A DNA stretch of 30,602 bases. Origin: Pseudomonadota bacterium. Lineage in GTDB: Bacteria; Pseudomonadota; Gammaproteobacteria; Xanthomonadales; Xanthomonadaceae. The notes beneath the pieces are model-generated. The model was given only the letters and a program-made list of their open reading frames with translations, had not been told where the DNA came from and made no database searches. The number at the start of each line of letters is the position of its first letter. The stretch's first letter is position 1. This document shows, piece after piece, positions 1-8,344 of this stretch. Made by a program: the position numbers and the translations under genes. Where the stretch lies: the NCBI GenBank assembly GCA_023388355.1, contig JAEWGI010000066.1, forward strand, positions 1 through 30,602. The letters are read 5' to 3'.

Positions 1-1
1 C

Positions 2-1177
2 GAGATCGCGCGGCGGCTCGCCACGCTGGCCAATGCGCCTTTCGTGAAGGTGGAAGCCACCCGCTTCACCGAGGTCGGCTACGTCGGCAAGGACGTCGAG
101 CAGATCATCCGCGACCTGGCCGACACCTCGGTCAAGCTGTATCGCGAACAGGCCAAGAAGAAGGTGCGCACCCAGGCCGAGGAGCGCGCCGAGGACCGCA
201 TCCTCGACGCCCTGCTGCCGCGGCGCGAGGCGGCGCAGCCGGGCTTCGGCTTCGGCGTGCAGGCGACCACGGTCGACATCGGTGCGGAACCTTCGTCGAA
301 GGAATCGGAGACGCGCCAGAAGCTGCGTCGCCAGCTGCGCGCCGGCGAGCTCGACGAGCGCGAGATCGAACTCGAGCTGTCGGCCAACGTGGGCGTCGAC
401 ATCATGACCCCGCCCGGCATGGAGGAAATGGGCCAGCAGCTGCGGCAGATGTTCTCCAGCCTCGGCGGGGCGAAAACCCAGGCGCGCAAGCTCACGATCA
501 AGGCCGCGCGCCCGCAGCTGATCGACGAGGAGGCGGCCCGGCTGGTCAACGAGGACGAGGTGCGCGAGGCGGCGATCGAGGCCTGCGAACAGCACGGCAT
601 CGTGTTCATCGACGAGATCGACAAGGTGGCCAAGCGCAGCGAGGGCGCGGGCGCCGACGTGAGCCGCGAGGGCGTGCAGCGCGACCTGCTGCCGCTGGTG
701 GAGGGCTCGACCGTGAGCACCAAGTACGGCTCGGTGAAGACCGACCACATCCTGTTCATCGCCTCGGGCGCCTTCCACCTGGCCAAGCCCAGCGACCTGA
801 TCCCGGAAATGCAGGGCCGGTTCCCGATCCGGGTGGAGCTGTCGGCGCTGAGCAAGGACGATTTCGTGCGTATCCTCACCGAGCCCAGGGCCGCGCTCAC
901 CACCCAGTACGTCGAACTGCTCCGGACCGAGGGCGTCACCCTGACGTTCGCCGACGAGGCGGTGGATCGCCTGGCGGAGATCGCCGCCCAGGTGAACGAA
1001 CGCCAGGAGAACATCGGTGCGCGGCGCCTGCACACTGTGCTCGAGCGGCTGCTCGACACGCTCAGCTACGAGGCGCCGGACCGCGGCGGCAGCAGCGTGA
1101 GCATTGACCGGGACTATGTCGATGCGCACCTTGGCGAGCTGGTGCAGGACCCGGATCTGAGCCGGTACATTCTTTAG
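2..1177 (+). CDS. hslU: ATP-dependent protease ATPase subunit HslU (5' truncated by the window)
   Basis: ATPase/unfoldase of the cytoplasmic HslUV (ClpYQ) protease; it feeds unfolded substrates into the HslV peptidase. The frame is open from base 2 ([20 protein letters not shown]). This is the segment immediately after the Walker A P-loop, so about 60 N-terminal residues including GxxGxGKT lie outside the window. Visible are the VGYVGKDVE motif, the I-domain with the conserved [12 protein letters not shown] segment, Walker B (VFIDEIDK, Asp/Glu codons near 611-616), the sensor-2 region [14 protein letters not shown], and the C-terminal tail ending LSRYIL, the tail that docks into HslV. A GTG at 44 is an internal codon, not the start. 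hslV would be expected just upstream. The assignment is very secure. Confidence 0.97.
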   Translation, partial: EIARRLATLANAPFVKVEATRFTEVGYVGKDVEQIIRDLADTSVKLYREQAKKKVRTQAEERAEDRILDALLPRREAAQPGFGFGVQATTVDIGAEPSSKESETRQKLRRQLRAGELDEREIELELSANVGVDIMTPPGMEEMGQQLRQMFSSLGGAKTQARKLTIKAARPQLIDEEAARLVNEDEVREAAIEACEQHGIVFIDEIDKVAKRSEGAGADVSREGVQRDLLPLVEGSTVSTKYGSVKTDHILFIASGAFHLAKPSDLIPEMQGRFPIRVELSALSKDDFVRILTEPRAALTTQYVELLRTEGVTLTFADEAVDRLAEIAAQVNERQENIGARRLHTVLERLLDTLSYEAPDRGGSSVSIDRDYVDAHLGELVQDPDLSRYIL

Positions 1178-1233
1178 AGCTCGGAATTGGGGCTCCGCGG
1201 CCCGGGACCCGGGGAAAGCGGGGGACTGCGGGT

Positions 1234-1554
1234 GGCTGGGCCTGCGTCGAGGCCGCATCGATCACCGCCACCGCCGCGCTCGACGAGAGCTTCTTCCGGG
1301 TCCGCTTCGACCGGCTCACGCCGTTGGCGAAGCGCTACCTGCGGGCGATGTCCGAACCCGGGCCGGGCCCGCACCGCTCCGGCGACGTCGCAGCGCTGCT
1401 CGGCCGCAAGGTCACCACGTTCGGACCTGCACGCGGCCGACTCATCGCCAATGGCATGATCTGGAGCCCGAGCCACGGCGATACCGCCTTCACGGTGCCG
1501 ATGTTCGACCGGTTCATGCGGCGGATCATGCCCCGGGGCCGGGATATCGACTGA
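1234..1554 (+). pseudogene. C-terminal remnant of an AAA-type ATPase
   Basis: One frame from about 1234 to the TGA at 1554 encodes roughly 106 residues. It includes LDESFFRVRFDRLTPLAKRY, GPGPHRSGDVAALLGRKV and HGDTAFTVPMFDRFMRRIMP. This matches from memory the C-terminal winged-helix-like end of a family of bacterial AAA ATPases (orc1/cdc6-like annotation). Those proteins are about 350-400 residues, so the whole ATPase domain (Walker A/B) is absent. No plausible start codon with a ribosome binding site precedes the conserved part. The frame simply opens in the G-rich spacer after hslU. A TTG at 1324 would give only 76 residues starting inside the conserved block. I read it as a deletion remnant. 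Translation of a short product cannot be excluded. Confidence 0.7.
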
Positions 1555-1590
1555 ACCGGATCGCCTGCCCCCTGCACCATCCCACCCCCG

Positions 1591-1597
1591 AAGGAGA
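1591..1597 (+). promoter_or_regulatory. Shine-Dalgarno site of the 1604 gene
   Basis: AAGGAGA ends 6 nt before the ATG at 1604. It is one of the best ribosome binding sites in the window and fixes this start. Confidence 0.75.
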
Positions 1598-1603
1598 CAC
1601 CGA

Positions 1604-2041
1604 ATGCACACCTGCCGATGGATTGCCGCCGCCGCACTGGCGTCGCTGCTGCTTGCCGCCTTCCCCGCCTCCGCGCGCGACGTGTCCTGCCGCCTGTCCT
1701 TCGACATGTCGGGCTGGTCGGTGCTCTACAAGACCGCCTCGGGCACGGGCCGGGTGAGCTGCGACAACGGCCAGTCGCTGGCGGTAAGCATCGACGCCAA
1801 GGGCGGTGGCCTGAGCGTAGGCAAGTCCGAGATCCGCGACGGCCGCGGCGATTTCTCCGCGGTGCGCGATATCCGCGAGGTCCTCGGCACCTATGTCGCC
1901 GCCGAAGCGCACGCGGGCGCGGTGAAGTCGAGCAAGGCCCAGGCGATGACCAAGGGCGAGGTGTCGCTGGCCCTGGCCGGCACCGGCGAGGGCTGGGACG
2001 TGGGCGTGGCGTTCGGCGCGTTCACGATCGAGGCGCGCTGA
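1604..2041 (+). CDS. Small exported protein of unknown function
   Basis: 145 residues. The start is set by AAGGAGA at 1591. Residues 1-24 form a Sec signal peptide (basic start with R5, Ala/Leu core, Ala-x-Ala cleavage around PASA-RD), so the mature protein should be periplasmic or secreted. The mature part of about 120 residues begins DVSCRLSFDMSGWSVLYKTA. It has two cysteines (in DVSC and in RVSCDNGQ) that could form a disulphide, is rich in Gly, Ser and beta-prone segments, and ends AFGAFTIEAR. It resembles conserved hypothetical exported proteins of Xanthomonadaceae. I recognise no enzyme motif. It converges with the mutarotase gene, with about 65 nt between the stops. Confidence 0.8.
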   Translation: MHTCRWIAAAALASLLLAAFPASARDVSCRLSFDMSGWSVLYKTASGTGRVSCDNGQSLAVSIDAKGGGLSVGKSEIRDGRGDFSAVRDIREVLGTYVAAEAHAGAVKSSKAQAMTKGEVSLALAGTGEGWDVGVAFGAFTIEAR

Positions 2042-2106
2042 GGCGACCGCCCGGGTCCGATTGCGATTCGCGTCGTGGGCGGCGCGCCCGCCCGCCCGCA
2101 GGATCT

Positions 2107-2931
2107 TCAGCCCAGCGTCTGCGTGCCCCGCCACGATTCGCCCGGCGCCAGCACCACCGGCTGCAGCACCTGGCCGGCTTCGACGCAGACGAAGTGCGCG
2201 TGCTCGCCGGGGGCGAGGTCGGTGATGCCGGCGGCGAGGCGTTCGCCGGGATTCCAGACGATCGCGTCGGCGAAGCCCTCGTGCCTGATGTCGAGGCGAT
2301 GCCCGCCGTCGACCAGGGCCAGCGGCGCGACGACGTCGCCGTAGATGCGGTCGGTTTCGCCGTCGAACGCCACCTGCCGGTCGTGCTGGCGGTGCAGGGT
2401 GCCGCCGTTGGCGCTGTCCTCGTAGTCGCAGCCCTGCAGGCCTTCGACCGCGGCGTCGGCAAGGTCGTCCACGCGCAGGTAGGTGTGCAGGGCGGCGCTG
2501 AAGTCGAAGGCGTCATCGCCGCGGTTCTCCACCTCCAGGGTGACGCCCAGCCGTGCGCCGGCAAGGGCGACCGACAGGCGGCAGGCGAACGCATGCGGCC
2601 AGTCGGCGCTGCCGGCGCCGTCGCGCAGTTCGAAATGCGCCGCATCGTCGGCAACGCCCGCGAACGACCAGTCGAGCAGCCGCGCAAAACCGTGCTTGCG
2701 CAGCACGCCGCGGTCGGCGAACTGGGGAAAGACCACCGGAATGCCGCCGCGGATCGCGCTGCCGCGGTCGAACCGCGCGTGCCCGCCGAGGAACAGGCGC
2801 TCGCGCCCGTCGGCGGAAAGCCACGACAGCACCTGCGCGCCATGCAGGGCGACCAGGGCGGTGGCGCCCTCGCTGCGCAGGCGGATGCAGCGGGTGCCGC
2901 GGTGGTCGATGGTTTCGTGGGTCAGGGGCAT
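2107..2931 (-). CDS. D-hexose-6-phosphate mutarotase (YeaD/aldose 1-epimerase-like)
   Basis: 274 residues from the ATG at 2931. A longer open frame upstream to 3081 overlaps the deaminase gene and has no family resemblance. Family members interconvert the alpha and beta anomers of glucose-6-phosphate and related hexose-6-phosphates in the cytoplasm. Recognisable segments are ALHGAQVLSWLS near residue 30, GSAIRGGIPVVFPQFADRG, RKHGFARLLDW, ALHTYLRVDD in the middle, and IVWNPGERLAAGITDL with the C-terminal VCVEAGQVLQPVVLAPGESW. This order is characteristic of YeaD-type mutarotases. No signal peptide. It lies 64 nt downstream of the cytosine deaminase on the same strand and is probably co-transcribed with it. 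Confidence 0.92.
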   Translation of the reverse strand: MPLTHETIDHRGTRCIRLRSEGATALVALHGAQVLSWLSADGRERLFLGGHARFDRGSAIRGGIPVVFPQFADRGVLRKHGFARLLDWSFAGVADDAAHFELRDGAGSADWPHAFACRLSVALAGARLGVTLEVENRGDDAFDFSAALHTYLRVDDLADAAVEGLQGCDYEDSANGGTLHRQHDRQVAFDGETDRIYGDVVAPLALVDGGHRLDIRHEGFADAIVWNPGERLAAGITDLAPGEHAHFVCVEAGQVLQPVVLAPGESWRGTQTLG

Positions 2932-2995
2932 GTGCGTGCCGGGTTGCCAGGGCGGGGCAGGGTACAGCCGGATGGCCGTCGGGTCGGCCGGCGCC

Positions 2996-3451
2996 TCAAT
3001 CCTCGCCGATATCCTCGTGCCACACCCGCGGGTTCGCGGCGATCCAGTCGCCAAGCATGGCGATGCAGCCGGGATCGGCAAGATCGATGACCTCGACGCC
3101 GTTCGCGCGCAGCCAGTCGTGGCCGCCGTGGAAGTTCACCGATTCGCCCATCACCACCGTGCCGATGCCGAACTGGCGCACCAGGCCGCTGCAGTACCAG
3201 CACGGCGAGAGCGTGGTGACCATGATGGTGTCGCGGTAGGTGCGCTGGCGGCCGGCCTTGCGGAAGGCGTCGGTCTCGCCGTGCACGGACGGGTCGTTCT
3301 CCTGCACGCGGCGGTTGCGGCCGCGTCCGAGCAGGGTGCCGTCGGCTCGGTACAGGGCGGCGCCGATCGGGATGCCGCCTTCGGCCAGGCCGGTGCGGGC
3401 CTCGGCGACGGCGGTGGCGAGCATGGCGTGAAGATCGGGACGCACTGGCAT
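2996..3451 (-). CDS. Cytosine deaminase, yeast Fcy1-like (CDA fold)
   Basis: 151 residues of the zinc-dependent cytidine/deoxycytidylate deaminase fold. Zinc ligands and catalytic base are visible as H57-G-E59 and P-C84-x-x-C87. Resemblance to yeast cytosine deaminase runs over the full length: GLAEGGIPIGAAL, LGRGRNRRVQ, TTLSPCWYCSG, GESVNFHGG, and the C-terminal W-x-EDIGE. Bacterial cytosine deaminases are more often of the unrelated CodA amidohydrolase type. Predicted reaction: cytosine to uracil plus ammonia in the cytoplasm. The exact base specificity (cytosine, guanine or a modified pyrimidine) is inferred from similarity only. It is first in a two-gene minus-strand unit with the mutarotase and divergent from the metalloprotease at 3586. 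Confidence 0.88.
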   Translation of the reverse strand: MPVRPDLHAMLATAVAEARTGLAEGGIPIGAALYRADGTLLGRGRNRRVQENDPSVHGETDAFRKAGRQRTYRDTIMVTTLSPCWYCSGLVRQFGIGTVVMGESVNFHGGHDWLRANGVEVIDLADPGCIAMLGDWIAANPRVWHEDIGED

Positions 3452-3526
3452 GCGACGCTCCGGTGGCTTGCGGAACCTGCACGTTACCGCGCCGGCGGCG
3501 GACCCGTGTCACGGTTTCCGGCCGCC

Positions 3527-3555
3527 TTGTCCGTAGCTTTGACCTGGGCCAGAAT
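3527..3555 (+). promoter_or_regulatory. Promoter candidate for the secreted metalloprotease
   Basis: TTGTCC (3527-3532) and CAGAAT (3550-3555) are separated by exactly 17 nt, each matching four of six positions of the sigma-70 consensus. Transcription would start near 3562. It lies in the 134-nt divergent region between the deaminase and the protease. Confidence 0.45.
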
Positions 3556-3585
3556 CGGTCGCAGCAGGGGATGCAGGTGAATGGA

Positions 3586-5037
3586 ATGCGCAAGGGCTGG
3601 ATTGGCGTGGTGCTGGTCGCAACGGGATTGCTCGGTGCGTCCGCCGCGCAGGCGCAGCTGTTGCAGGGCAGCCTGGAGCTGCGCTGGGGCGACCCGGCGC
3701 GCACGGCTGCGGTGGCGCCGGGATTCCGGGCCAGCCTCGTGCTCGACGGCGGCGCGCGCCTGGCGCTGGACCCGGAGCAGGCGCGGCGCGGCGCGGGCGA
3801 CCTGTACGCGCTCGCCAACCGCCGCGTGGCGGTGCAGTTCGTGCCGGACAAGTCGGCCGGCGGCGCGCGCCGGATCGCGGCCATCGTCGCGGCGGACGAG
3901 CCCGACGACGCGCGCAGCCACGGCCTGGCCAAGGTCGCAGGCCTGGCCAAGTCCACCCTCGGCTCGACCCCCTGGATCACGCTCGCCTGCCGCTTCGACG
4001 ACATCGCCGAGGAACAGCAGCCGGTGTCGTTCTTCCGCGACCAGTACGGCGAGGAGCCCGGCCAGCTGGGCCATTACTGGCGCGAGGTGTCCTACGGCAA
4101 GATCGACCTGGAGGGCAGCGACGCCCAGGGCTGGTACGCGCTGCCGAATCCACGCTCGCATTACGTCACCGACGGAGAAGGGGACGAGGACGCGGACGCG
4201 GACCTCGACGCGCTGTTCGACGACTGCACCGCCGCCGCCGATGCGGACGTGGATTTCAGCCAGGTCGTCGGCATCAACATGATGTTCAACGGCGATCTCG
4301 ACGGCTACGCCTGGGGCGGCGGGCGCTGCGCCACGCTCGACGGTGGCAATCGCTGCTGGTCGGCCACCTGGAATCCGCCCTGGTCGTTCAGGAACCTCGC
4401 GCCGCTGGCGCACGAAATGGGCCACGGCTACGGCCTGCCGCATTCGGACAACTCCGATGGCGATGACGACGTCTACGACAATCCCTGGGACGTGATGAGC
4501 GACGGCTGGTCCAACGCGGTCCACGACCCGATCTACGGCAGCCGGCCCAAGCACATCAGCATCCTGCAGCGCGACCGGCTGGGCTGGGTGGATGCGGCCC
4601 GCAAGCGCAGCATCGCCAGCGGCTCGCCGCGCACGCGCGTGAATCTCGACTACGCCAGCCTGGACGGCGCGCGCAACCTGCAGATGCTGGTGCTGCAGAC
4701 GCCGTCCTCGCCCGATCCCTATCGCGGCACCTGGTATACGGTCGAGGCGCGGCGTCCGGTCGGCGACTACGAGGGCGCGCTCGCGGGCGAGGCGGTGATC
4801 ATCCACCGGGTCGGCTCCGACTACCGCTATGTGGCCGAGAGCCAGGACGCGGACTGGCCGCGCGCGGACCTGGCCAACAACGAAGGCTCGATGTTCAAGC
4901 CCGGCGAAAGCTGGATCTCCCCCGACGGCCTGTTCCTGGTGCACGTCGAATCCGCCACCGCGACCGGCTTCGTGGTGGTGGTCGCGCCCGATCCCAAGGC
5001 GACCGGCGGCCCGGGACCGCGGCGTCGCAAGAGGTGA
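3586..5037 (+). CDS. Secreted metzincin-type zinc metalloprotease
   Basis: 483 residues from the ATG at 3586, preceded by AGGTGA at 3575-3580 with a 5-nt spacer. An ATG at 3571 adds five residues but has its purine run touching the codon. Residues 1-22 are a Sec signal peptide (MRKGWIG basic start, hydrophobic core, ASAAQAQ cleavage region), so the protein is exported. The catalytic motif is H276-E-M-G-H280-G-Y-G-L-P-H286, which fits metzincin HExxHxxGxxH, followed by a likely Met-turn at M304 (WDVMSDG). An Asp/Glu-rich stretch after residue 195 (GEGDEDADADLD) may bind calcium. The approximately 190 residues after the catalytic centre are probably a beta-rich accessory domain. The tail GPGPRRRKR is basic. 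It resembles M6-like secreted peptidases, but I cannot name the family precisely. Cellular substrate unknown. Confidence 0.85.
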   Translation: MRKGWIGVVLVATGLLGASAAQAQLLQGSLELRWGDPARTAAVAPGFRASLVLDGGARLALDPEQARRGAGDLYALANRRVAVQFVPDKSAGGARRIAAIVAADEPDDARSHGLAKVAGLAKSTLGSTPWITLACRFDDIAEEQQPVSFFRDQYGEEPGQLGHYWREVSYGKIDLEGSDAQGWYALPNPRSHYVTDGEGDEDADADLDALFDDCTAAADADVDFSQVVGINMMFNGDLDGYAWGGGRCATLDGGNRCWSATWNPPWSFRNLAPLAHEMGHGYGLPHSDNSDGDDDVYDNPWDVMSDGWSNAVHDPIYGSRPKHISILQRDRLGWVDAARKRSIASGSPRTRVNLDYASLDGARNLQMLVLQTPSSPDPYRGTWYTVEARRPVGDYEGALAGEAVIIHRVGSDYRYVAESQDADWPRADLANNEGSMFKPGESWISPDGLFLVHVESATATGFVVVVAPDPKATGGPGPRRRKR

Positions 5038-5091
5038 ACCGCCGGATTGCCGCCGCAGGCGCCGCGACGTCCGGGCCAAGCGCGGCGGTGC

Positions 5092-5097
5092 GATAAT
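5092..5097 (+). promoter_or_regulatory. -10-like hexamer at the ubiE start (leaderless candidate)
   Basis: GATAAT (5092-5097, five of six matches to TATAAT) ends 6 nt before the ATG at 5104. Transcription would therefore start at or next to the start codon. No Shine-Dalgarno sequence lies at the usual distance. Confidence 0.45.
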
Positions 5098-5103
5098 GCG
5101 CGC

Positions 5104-5862
5104 ATGAGCGCATCCGACGAATCCGGCACCACCCATTTCGGCTACCGCGAGGTGCCGGTGGCCGACAAGCGCAGGCTGGTGGGCGAGGTGTTCTCGTCGG
5201 TGGCCGGCAACTACGACCTGATGAACGACCTGATGAGCCTGGGCATCCATCGGGTCTGGAAACGCTATTTCGTCGCCACCGCGCAGGTCATGCGCGGCGA
5301 CCGGGTGCTCGACCTGGCCGGCGGCACCGGCGACATCGCCGCGCTGCTGCGCGATCGCGTCGGCGACGGCGGCGAGGTGGTGCTGGGCGACATCAACGGC
5401 GCGATGCTGCGCACCGGCCGCGACCGCATGACCGACCGCGGTCGCGTGCGCGGGCTGCGCTACGTGCAGTGCAACGCCGAGGCGCTGCCGTTCCCCGACG
5501 CCAGCTTCGACCTGGTGACGATCGCCTTCGGCCTGCGCAACGTGACCGACAAGGACGCGGCGCTGCGCGAGATGCAGCGGGTGCTCAGGGTCGGCGGCCA
5601 GGCGCGGGTGCTGGAGTTCTCGCAGGTGAAGGCCGACTGGTTCAGGCCGCTCTACGATTTCCATTCGTTCAGGGTGCTGCCGCGGCTGGGCCGGCTGTTC
5701 GCGGGCGACGAGGGCAGCTACCGCTACCTGGCCGAATCGATCCGGCGGCATCCGCCGCAGGAGGAGCTGCGGTCGATGCTGGAGGCGGCGGGGTTCGGGC
5801 GCACGCGCTATCGCAATCTTTCGGGCGGGATCGTGGCGATCCACGATGGATGGAAGACCTGA
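5104..5862 (+). CDS. ubiE: Ubiquinone/menaquinone biosynthesis C-methyltransferase UbiE
   Basis: 252 residues, the usual UbiE length (about 250). SAM-dependent C-methylation of the demethyl-benzoquinol and demethylmenaquinol intermediates in respiratory quinone synthesis, at the inner face of the cytoplasmic membrane. Family signatures in order: FGYREVPVADKRRLVGEVF, YDLMNDLMSLGIHRVWKR, the SAM-binding VLDLAGGTGDIA (residues 68-79), LPFPDASFDLVTIAFGLRNV, LRVGGQARVLEFS, and SYRYLAESIRRHPPQEEL near the C-terminus, which is diagnostic. The start is the ATG at 5104. An upstream in-frame extension to 5047 lacks family resemblance. The gene stands alone on the plus strand with its own possible leaderless promoter. 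Confidence 0.97.
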   Translation: MSASDESGTTHFGYREVPVADKRRLVGEVFSSVAGNYDLMNDLMSLGIHRVWKRYFVATAQVMRGDRVLDLAGGTGDIAALLRDRVGDGGEVVLGDINGAMLRTGRDRMTDRGRVRGLRYVQCNAEALPFPDASFDLVTIAFGLRNVTDKDAALREMQRVLRVGGQARVLEFSQVKADWFRPLYDFHSFRVLPRLGRLFAGDEGSYRYLAESIRRHPPQEELRSMLEAAGFGRTRYRNLSGGIVAIHDGWKT

Positions 5863-5947
5863 GGAACGCGCGGCGGCTGCTTCGACGTTCGCGGCTGAAG
5901 GCGCTCCCGCAAACGGCTGCCGGGCTGCGGCGCCGGGCCGCGCGGAC

Positions 5948-5953
5948 TAGAAT
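5948..5953 (+). promoter_or_regulatory. -10 candidate upstream of the M1 peptidase gene
   Basis: TAGAAT at 5948-5953 is followed by a T-containing start region near 5960. The untranslated leader would be about 29 nt and carries GAGAGG about 12 nt before the ATG at 5989. No good -35 element is visible. Confidence 0.35.
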
Positions 5954-5988
5954 CGCCGCACTGTTTCCGTGAGAGGCTTCCCGCGGCC

Positions 5989-8043
5989 ATGCGTATACCC
6001 CGCAAGCGCGTCCTGCGTGCCCTGCTGTTGCTGTTGCCCGTCGTGTTCGCGCTGTCGGCCTGCAAGCGCGACGCTCCCCCATCCGCTCCCGCCGCTGCGC
6101 CCACGGCCAGGCCCGCCGTCATGACCGATCGCGACGAACACTCCTACGCCGAGCCGGACAAGGTCGTCATCGACGATCTCGCCCTGGACCTGGCGCTCGA
6201 TTTCGACGCGAAGACCCTGTCCGGCGCCGCGACCTACGCCCTGCAGTGGAAGGACGCGGGCGCCGCCCGGCTGGTGCTCGACACCCGCGACCTGGCCATC
6301 GAGCGGGTCGAAGCCGAGGTCGACGGCGCGTGGCAGCCGCTGCGGTTCGCGCTGGATCCGGCCGATGCCACCCTCGGCAGCCGGCTGGTGATCGAGGCGC
6401 CGCAGCAGCCGGCGAAGGTGCGCGTGGCCTACCGCACCTCGCCCGGGGCCTCCGGCCTGCAGTGGCTGACGCCGGAGATGACCGAAGGCGGGCAGTTGCC
6501 CTTCATGTTCAGCCAGTCGCAGCAGATCCACGCGCGCTCCTGGGTGCCGCTGCAGGACACGCCGCAGGTGCGCTACACCTACAGCGCACGCATCGCCACG
6601 CGCCCCGACGTGATGGTGCTGATGAGCGCCGACAACGACCCGGCCGCGATTCGCGATGGCGAATACACGTTCAACATGCCGCAGCGGATTCCCTCCTACC
6701 TGATGGCGATCGCGGCCGGCGACCTGGTGTTCAAGCCGATCTCCGACCGCTCCGGCGTCTGGGCCGAGCCGTCGATGGTCGAGCGCGCGCACGCCGAGTT
6801 CGCCGACACCGAGAAGATGATCGCCGCCACCGAGGCGCTGTACGGTCCCTACCGCTGGGAGCGCTACGACCTGCTGGTGCTGCCGCCGTCGTTCCCGTTC
6901 GGCGGCATGGAGAACCCGCGCCTGTCGTTCATCACCCCGACCGTGATCGTGGGCGACAAGTCGCTGGTCTCGCTGATCGCGCACGAGCTGGCGCACAGCT
7001 GGTCGGGCAACCTGGTCACCTTTTCCAGCGCCAGGCACGGCTGGCTCAACGAGGGGATGACCAGCTACGTGGAGAACCGCATCGTCGAGGCGCTGTATGG
7101 CAAGGAGTTCAGCGACATGGAGTGGGTGCTCGCGCGCGATGCGCTGAAGGGCGAGATCGGCTCGATGCCCGAGGCCCTGCAGGCGCTGGCGATCCGCCCC
7201 GGCGTGGAAGTCGACGCCGACGACGCGCTCAGCCAGGTGAGCTACGACAAGGGCGCGTGGTTCCTGCATTTCCTGGAGGACCGCTTCGGGCGCGAGACCT
7301 TCGATGCCTTCCTGCGCGGCTATTTCGACCATTTCGCGTTCCAGAGCATTCCGACCGAAACCTTCGTCGCCTACGCGCGGCAGCACCTGCTCGAGCCGAA
7401 TCCGGGGGTGGTGTCCCAGGCCGAGCTCGAGGAGTGGATCTACGGCCCCGGCATCCCGGCGCATCCGCCGAGGGTGCTGTCGCCGCGGCTGGGCATCGTC
7501 GATTCGGCGCGCCTGGGCTGGCGCGGCAGCAGGCAGCTGCCGCCGGCCCAGATCACCAGCCAGTGGAGCACCCAGGAATGGCTGCACTTCCTGGAAGGCA
7601 TGCCCGAAACGCTGCCGCCGGCCGACCTGGAGCAGCTCGATGCCGCCTACGGTTTCACCGGCACCGCCAACGGCGAGATCGCGATGCGCTGGTACCCGCT
7701 GGCGATCCGAAGCGGCCACGCGCCCGCCAGCGCCGCCGCGGCCGACTTCATCACCCGGATCGGCCGGCGCAAGCTGATCATCCCGGTGTACGAGGCGCTG
7801 GTGGAGACCGCGCCGGGCCTGGCCCTGGCGCGCTCGACCTTCGAGCTGGCCCGTCCGGGGTATCACCCGATCACCACCGCCTCGGTGGCCAGGGTGATCG
7901 ACGAGGCGAATCCTCCCCCGGCGCCGGCAGCGCCCGCCGCCGGAGATGCGGAGGCGGGGGGCGATGCCGGCGATGCGGTGGACGATGGCGGCGCGGCCCC
8001 GGCCGGCTCCGCAGCGGATGCGCCTGCGCCCACCGCCGGCTGA
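5989..8043 (+). CDS. M1-family aminopeptidase, lipoprotein (leukotriene-A4-hydrolase-like)
   Basis: 684 residues. The N-terminus has a lipoprotein signal with lipobox L22-S-A-C25, so the mature enzyme should be lipid-anchored in the periplasm. The N-terminal beta-saddle domain (about residues 45-220) precedes the catalytic domain. M1 hallmarks are complete: exopeptidase motif G305-G-M-E-N309, zinc motif H332-E-L-A-H336, and the third ligand E355 eighteen residues later in LNEGMTSYVE. The downstream helical domain (FDAFLRGYFDHFAFQSIPTE, then LEEWIYGPGIP) resembles the LTA4-hydrolase branch. Expected to remove N-terminal residues from peptides; substrate unknown. The last 45 residues are a low-complexity Ala/Pro/Gly/Asp tail absent from the catalytic core. 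Single-gene unit downstream of ubiE. Confidence 0.93.
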   Translation: MRIPRKRVLRALLLLLPVVFALSACKRDAPPSAPAAAPTARPAVMTDRDEHSYAEPDKVVIDDLALDLALDFDAKTLSGAATYALQWKDAGAARLVLDTRDLAIERVEAEVDGAWQPLRFALDPADATLGSRLVIEAPQQPAKVRVAYRTSPGASGLQWLTPEMTEGGQLPFMFSQSQQIHARSWVPLQDTPQVRYTYSARIATRPDVMVLMSADNDPAAIRDGEYTFNMPQRIPSYLMAIAAGDLVFKPISDRSGVWAEPSMVERAHAEFADTEKMIAATEALYGPYRWERYDLLVLPPSFPFGGMENPRLSFITPTVIVGDKSLVSLIAHELAHSWSGNLVTFSSARHGWLNEGMTSYVENRIVEALYGKEFSDMEWVLARDALKGEIGSMPEALQALAIRPGVEVDADDALSQVSYDKGAWFLHFLEDRFGRETFDAFLRGYFDHFAFQSIPTETFVAYARQHLLEPNPGVVSQAELEEWIYGPGIPAHPPRVLSPRLGIVDSARLGWRGSRQLPPAQITSQWSTQEWLHFLEGMPETLPPADLEQLDAAYGFTGTANGEIAMRWYPLAIRSGHAPASAAAADFITRIGRRKLIIPVYEALVETAPGLALARSTFELARPGYHPITTASVARVIDEANPPPAPAAPAAGDAEAGGDAGDAVDDGGAAPAGSAADAPAPTAG

Positions 8044-8344
8044 TCCGGTGGTGCAGCCCGCGCGCTGGCGGGAATCCGCGAGCCGGTCGCACGGCCGCTG
8101 ATCCGGGCCCGGTTCGCGCGCGAGCGCATCGCCGGCGGCTTCCGCGCGCGTCGCGCGAGGTTGCCGGCATCGACCGGTGCCGGTTCGAACCCGAGGCCGC
8201 ATCGGCCGACGCCCGCCGCTGACGGTGCACGGCCATGCCTGGCCTCGGGACAACCCCAGCCCGGGTTGCACCCGGGTGGCGCGTGGCGCGCGGGCGTGGG
8301 ATCTGTAGGCACCGTCCCGCCGTTGTCCGCGGCCAGGAGCCCCC
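8044..8344 (+). other. 301-nt spacer between the M1 peptidase and LysM-M15 genes
   Basis: I see no convincing gene on either strand. Open frames here are continuations of antisense shadows with no family resemblance. The region holds a perfect small hairpin (CCCGGGT at 8260-8266, ACCCGGG at 8270-8276, 3-nt loop) without a T-tract. Immediately before the next gene is AGGAG at about 8334-8338, the ribosome binding site for the ATG at 8345. Confidence 0.5.

Noticed and set aside
1324..1554. TTG-started 76-residue gene
   Set aside because: The conserved block begins upstream of the TTG, there is no Shine-Dalgarno, and full-length relatives are several times longer, so a remnant explains it better.
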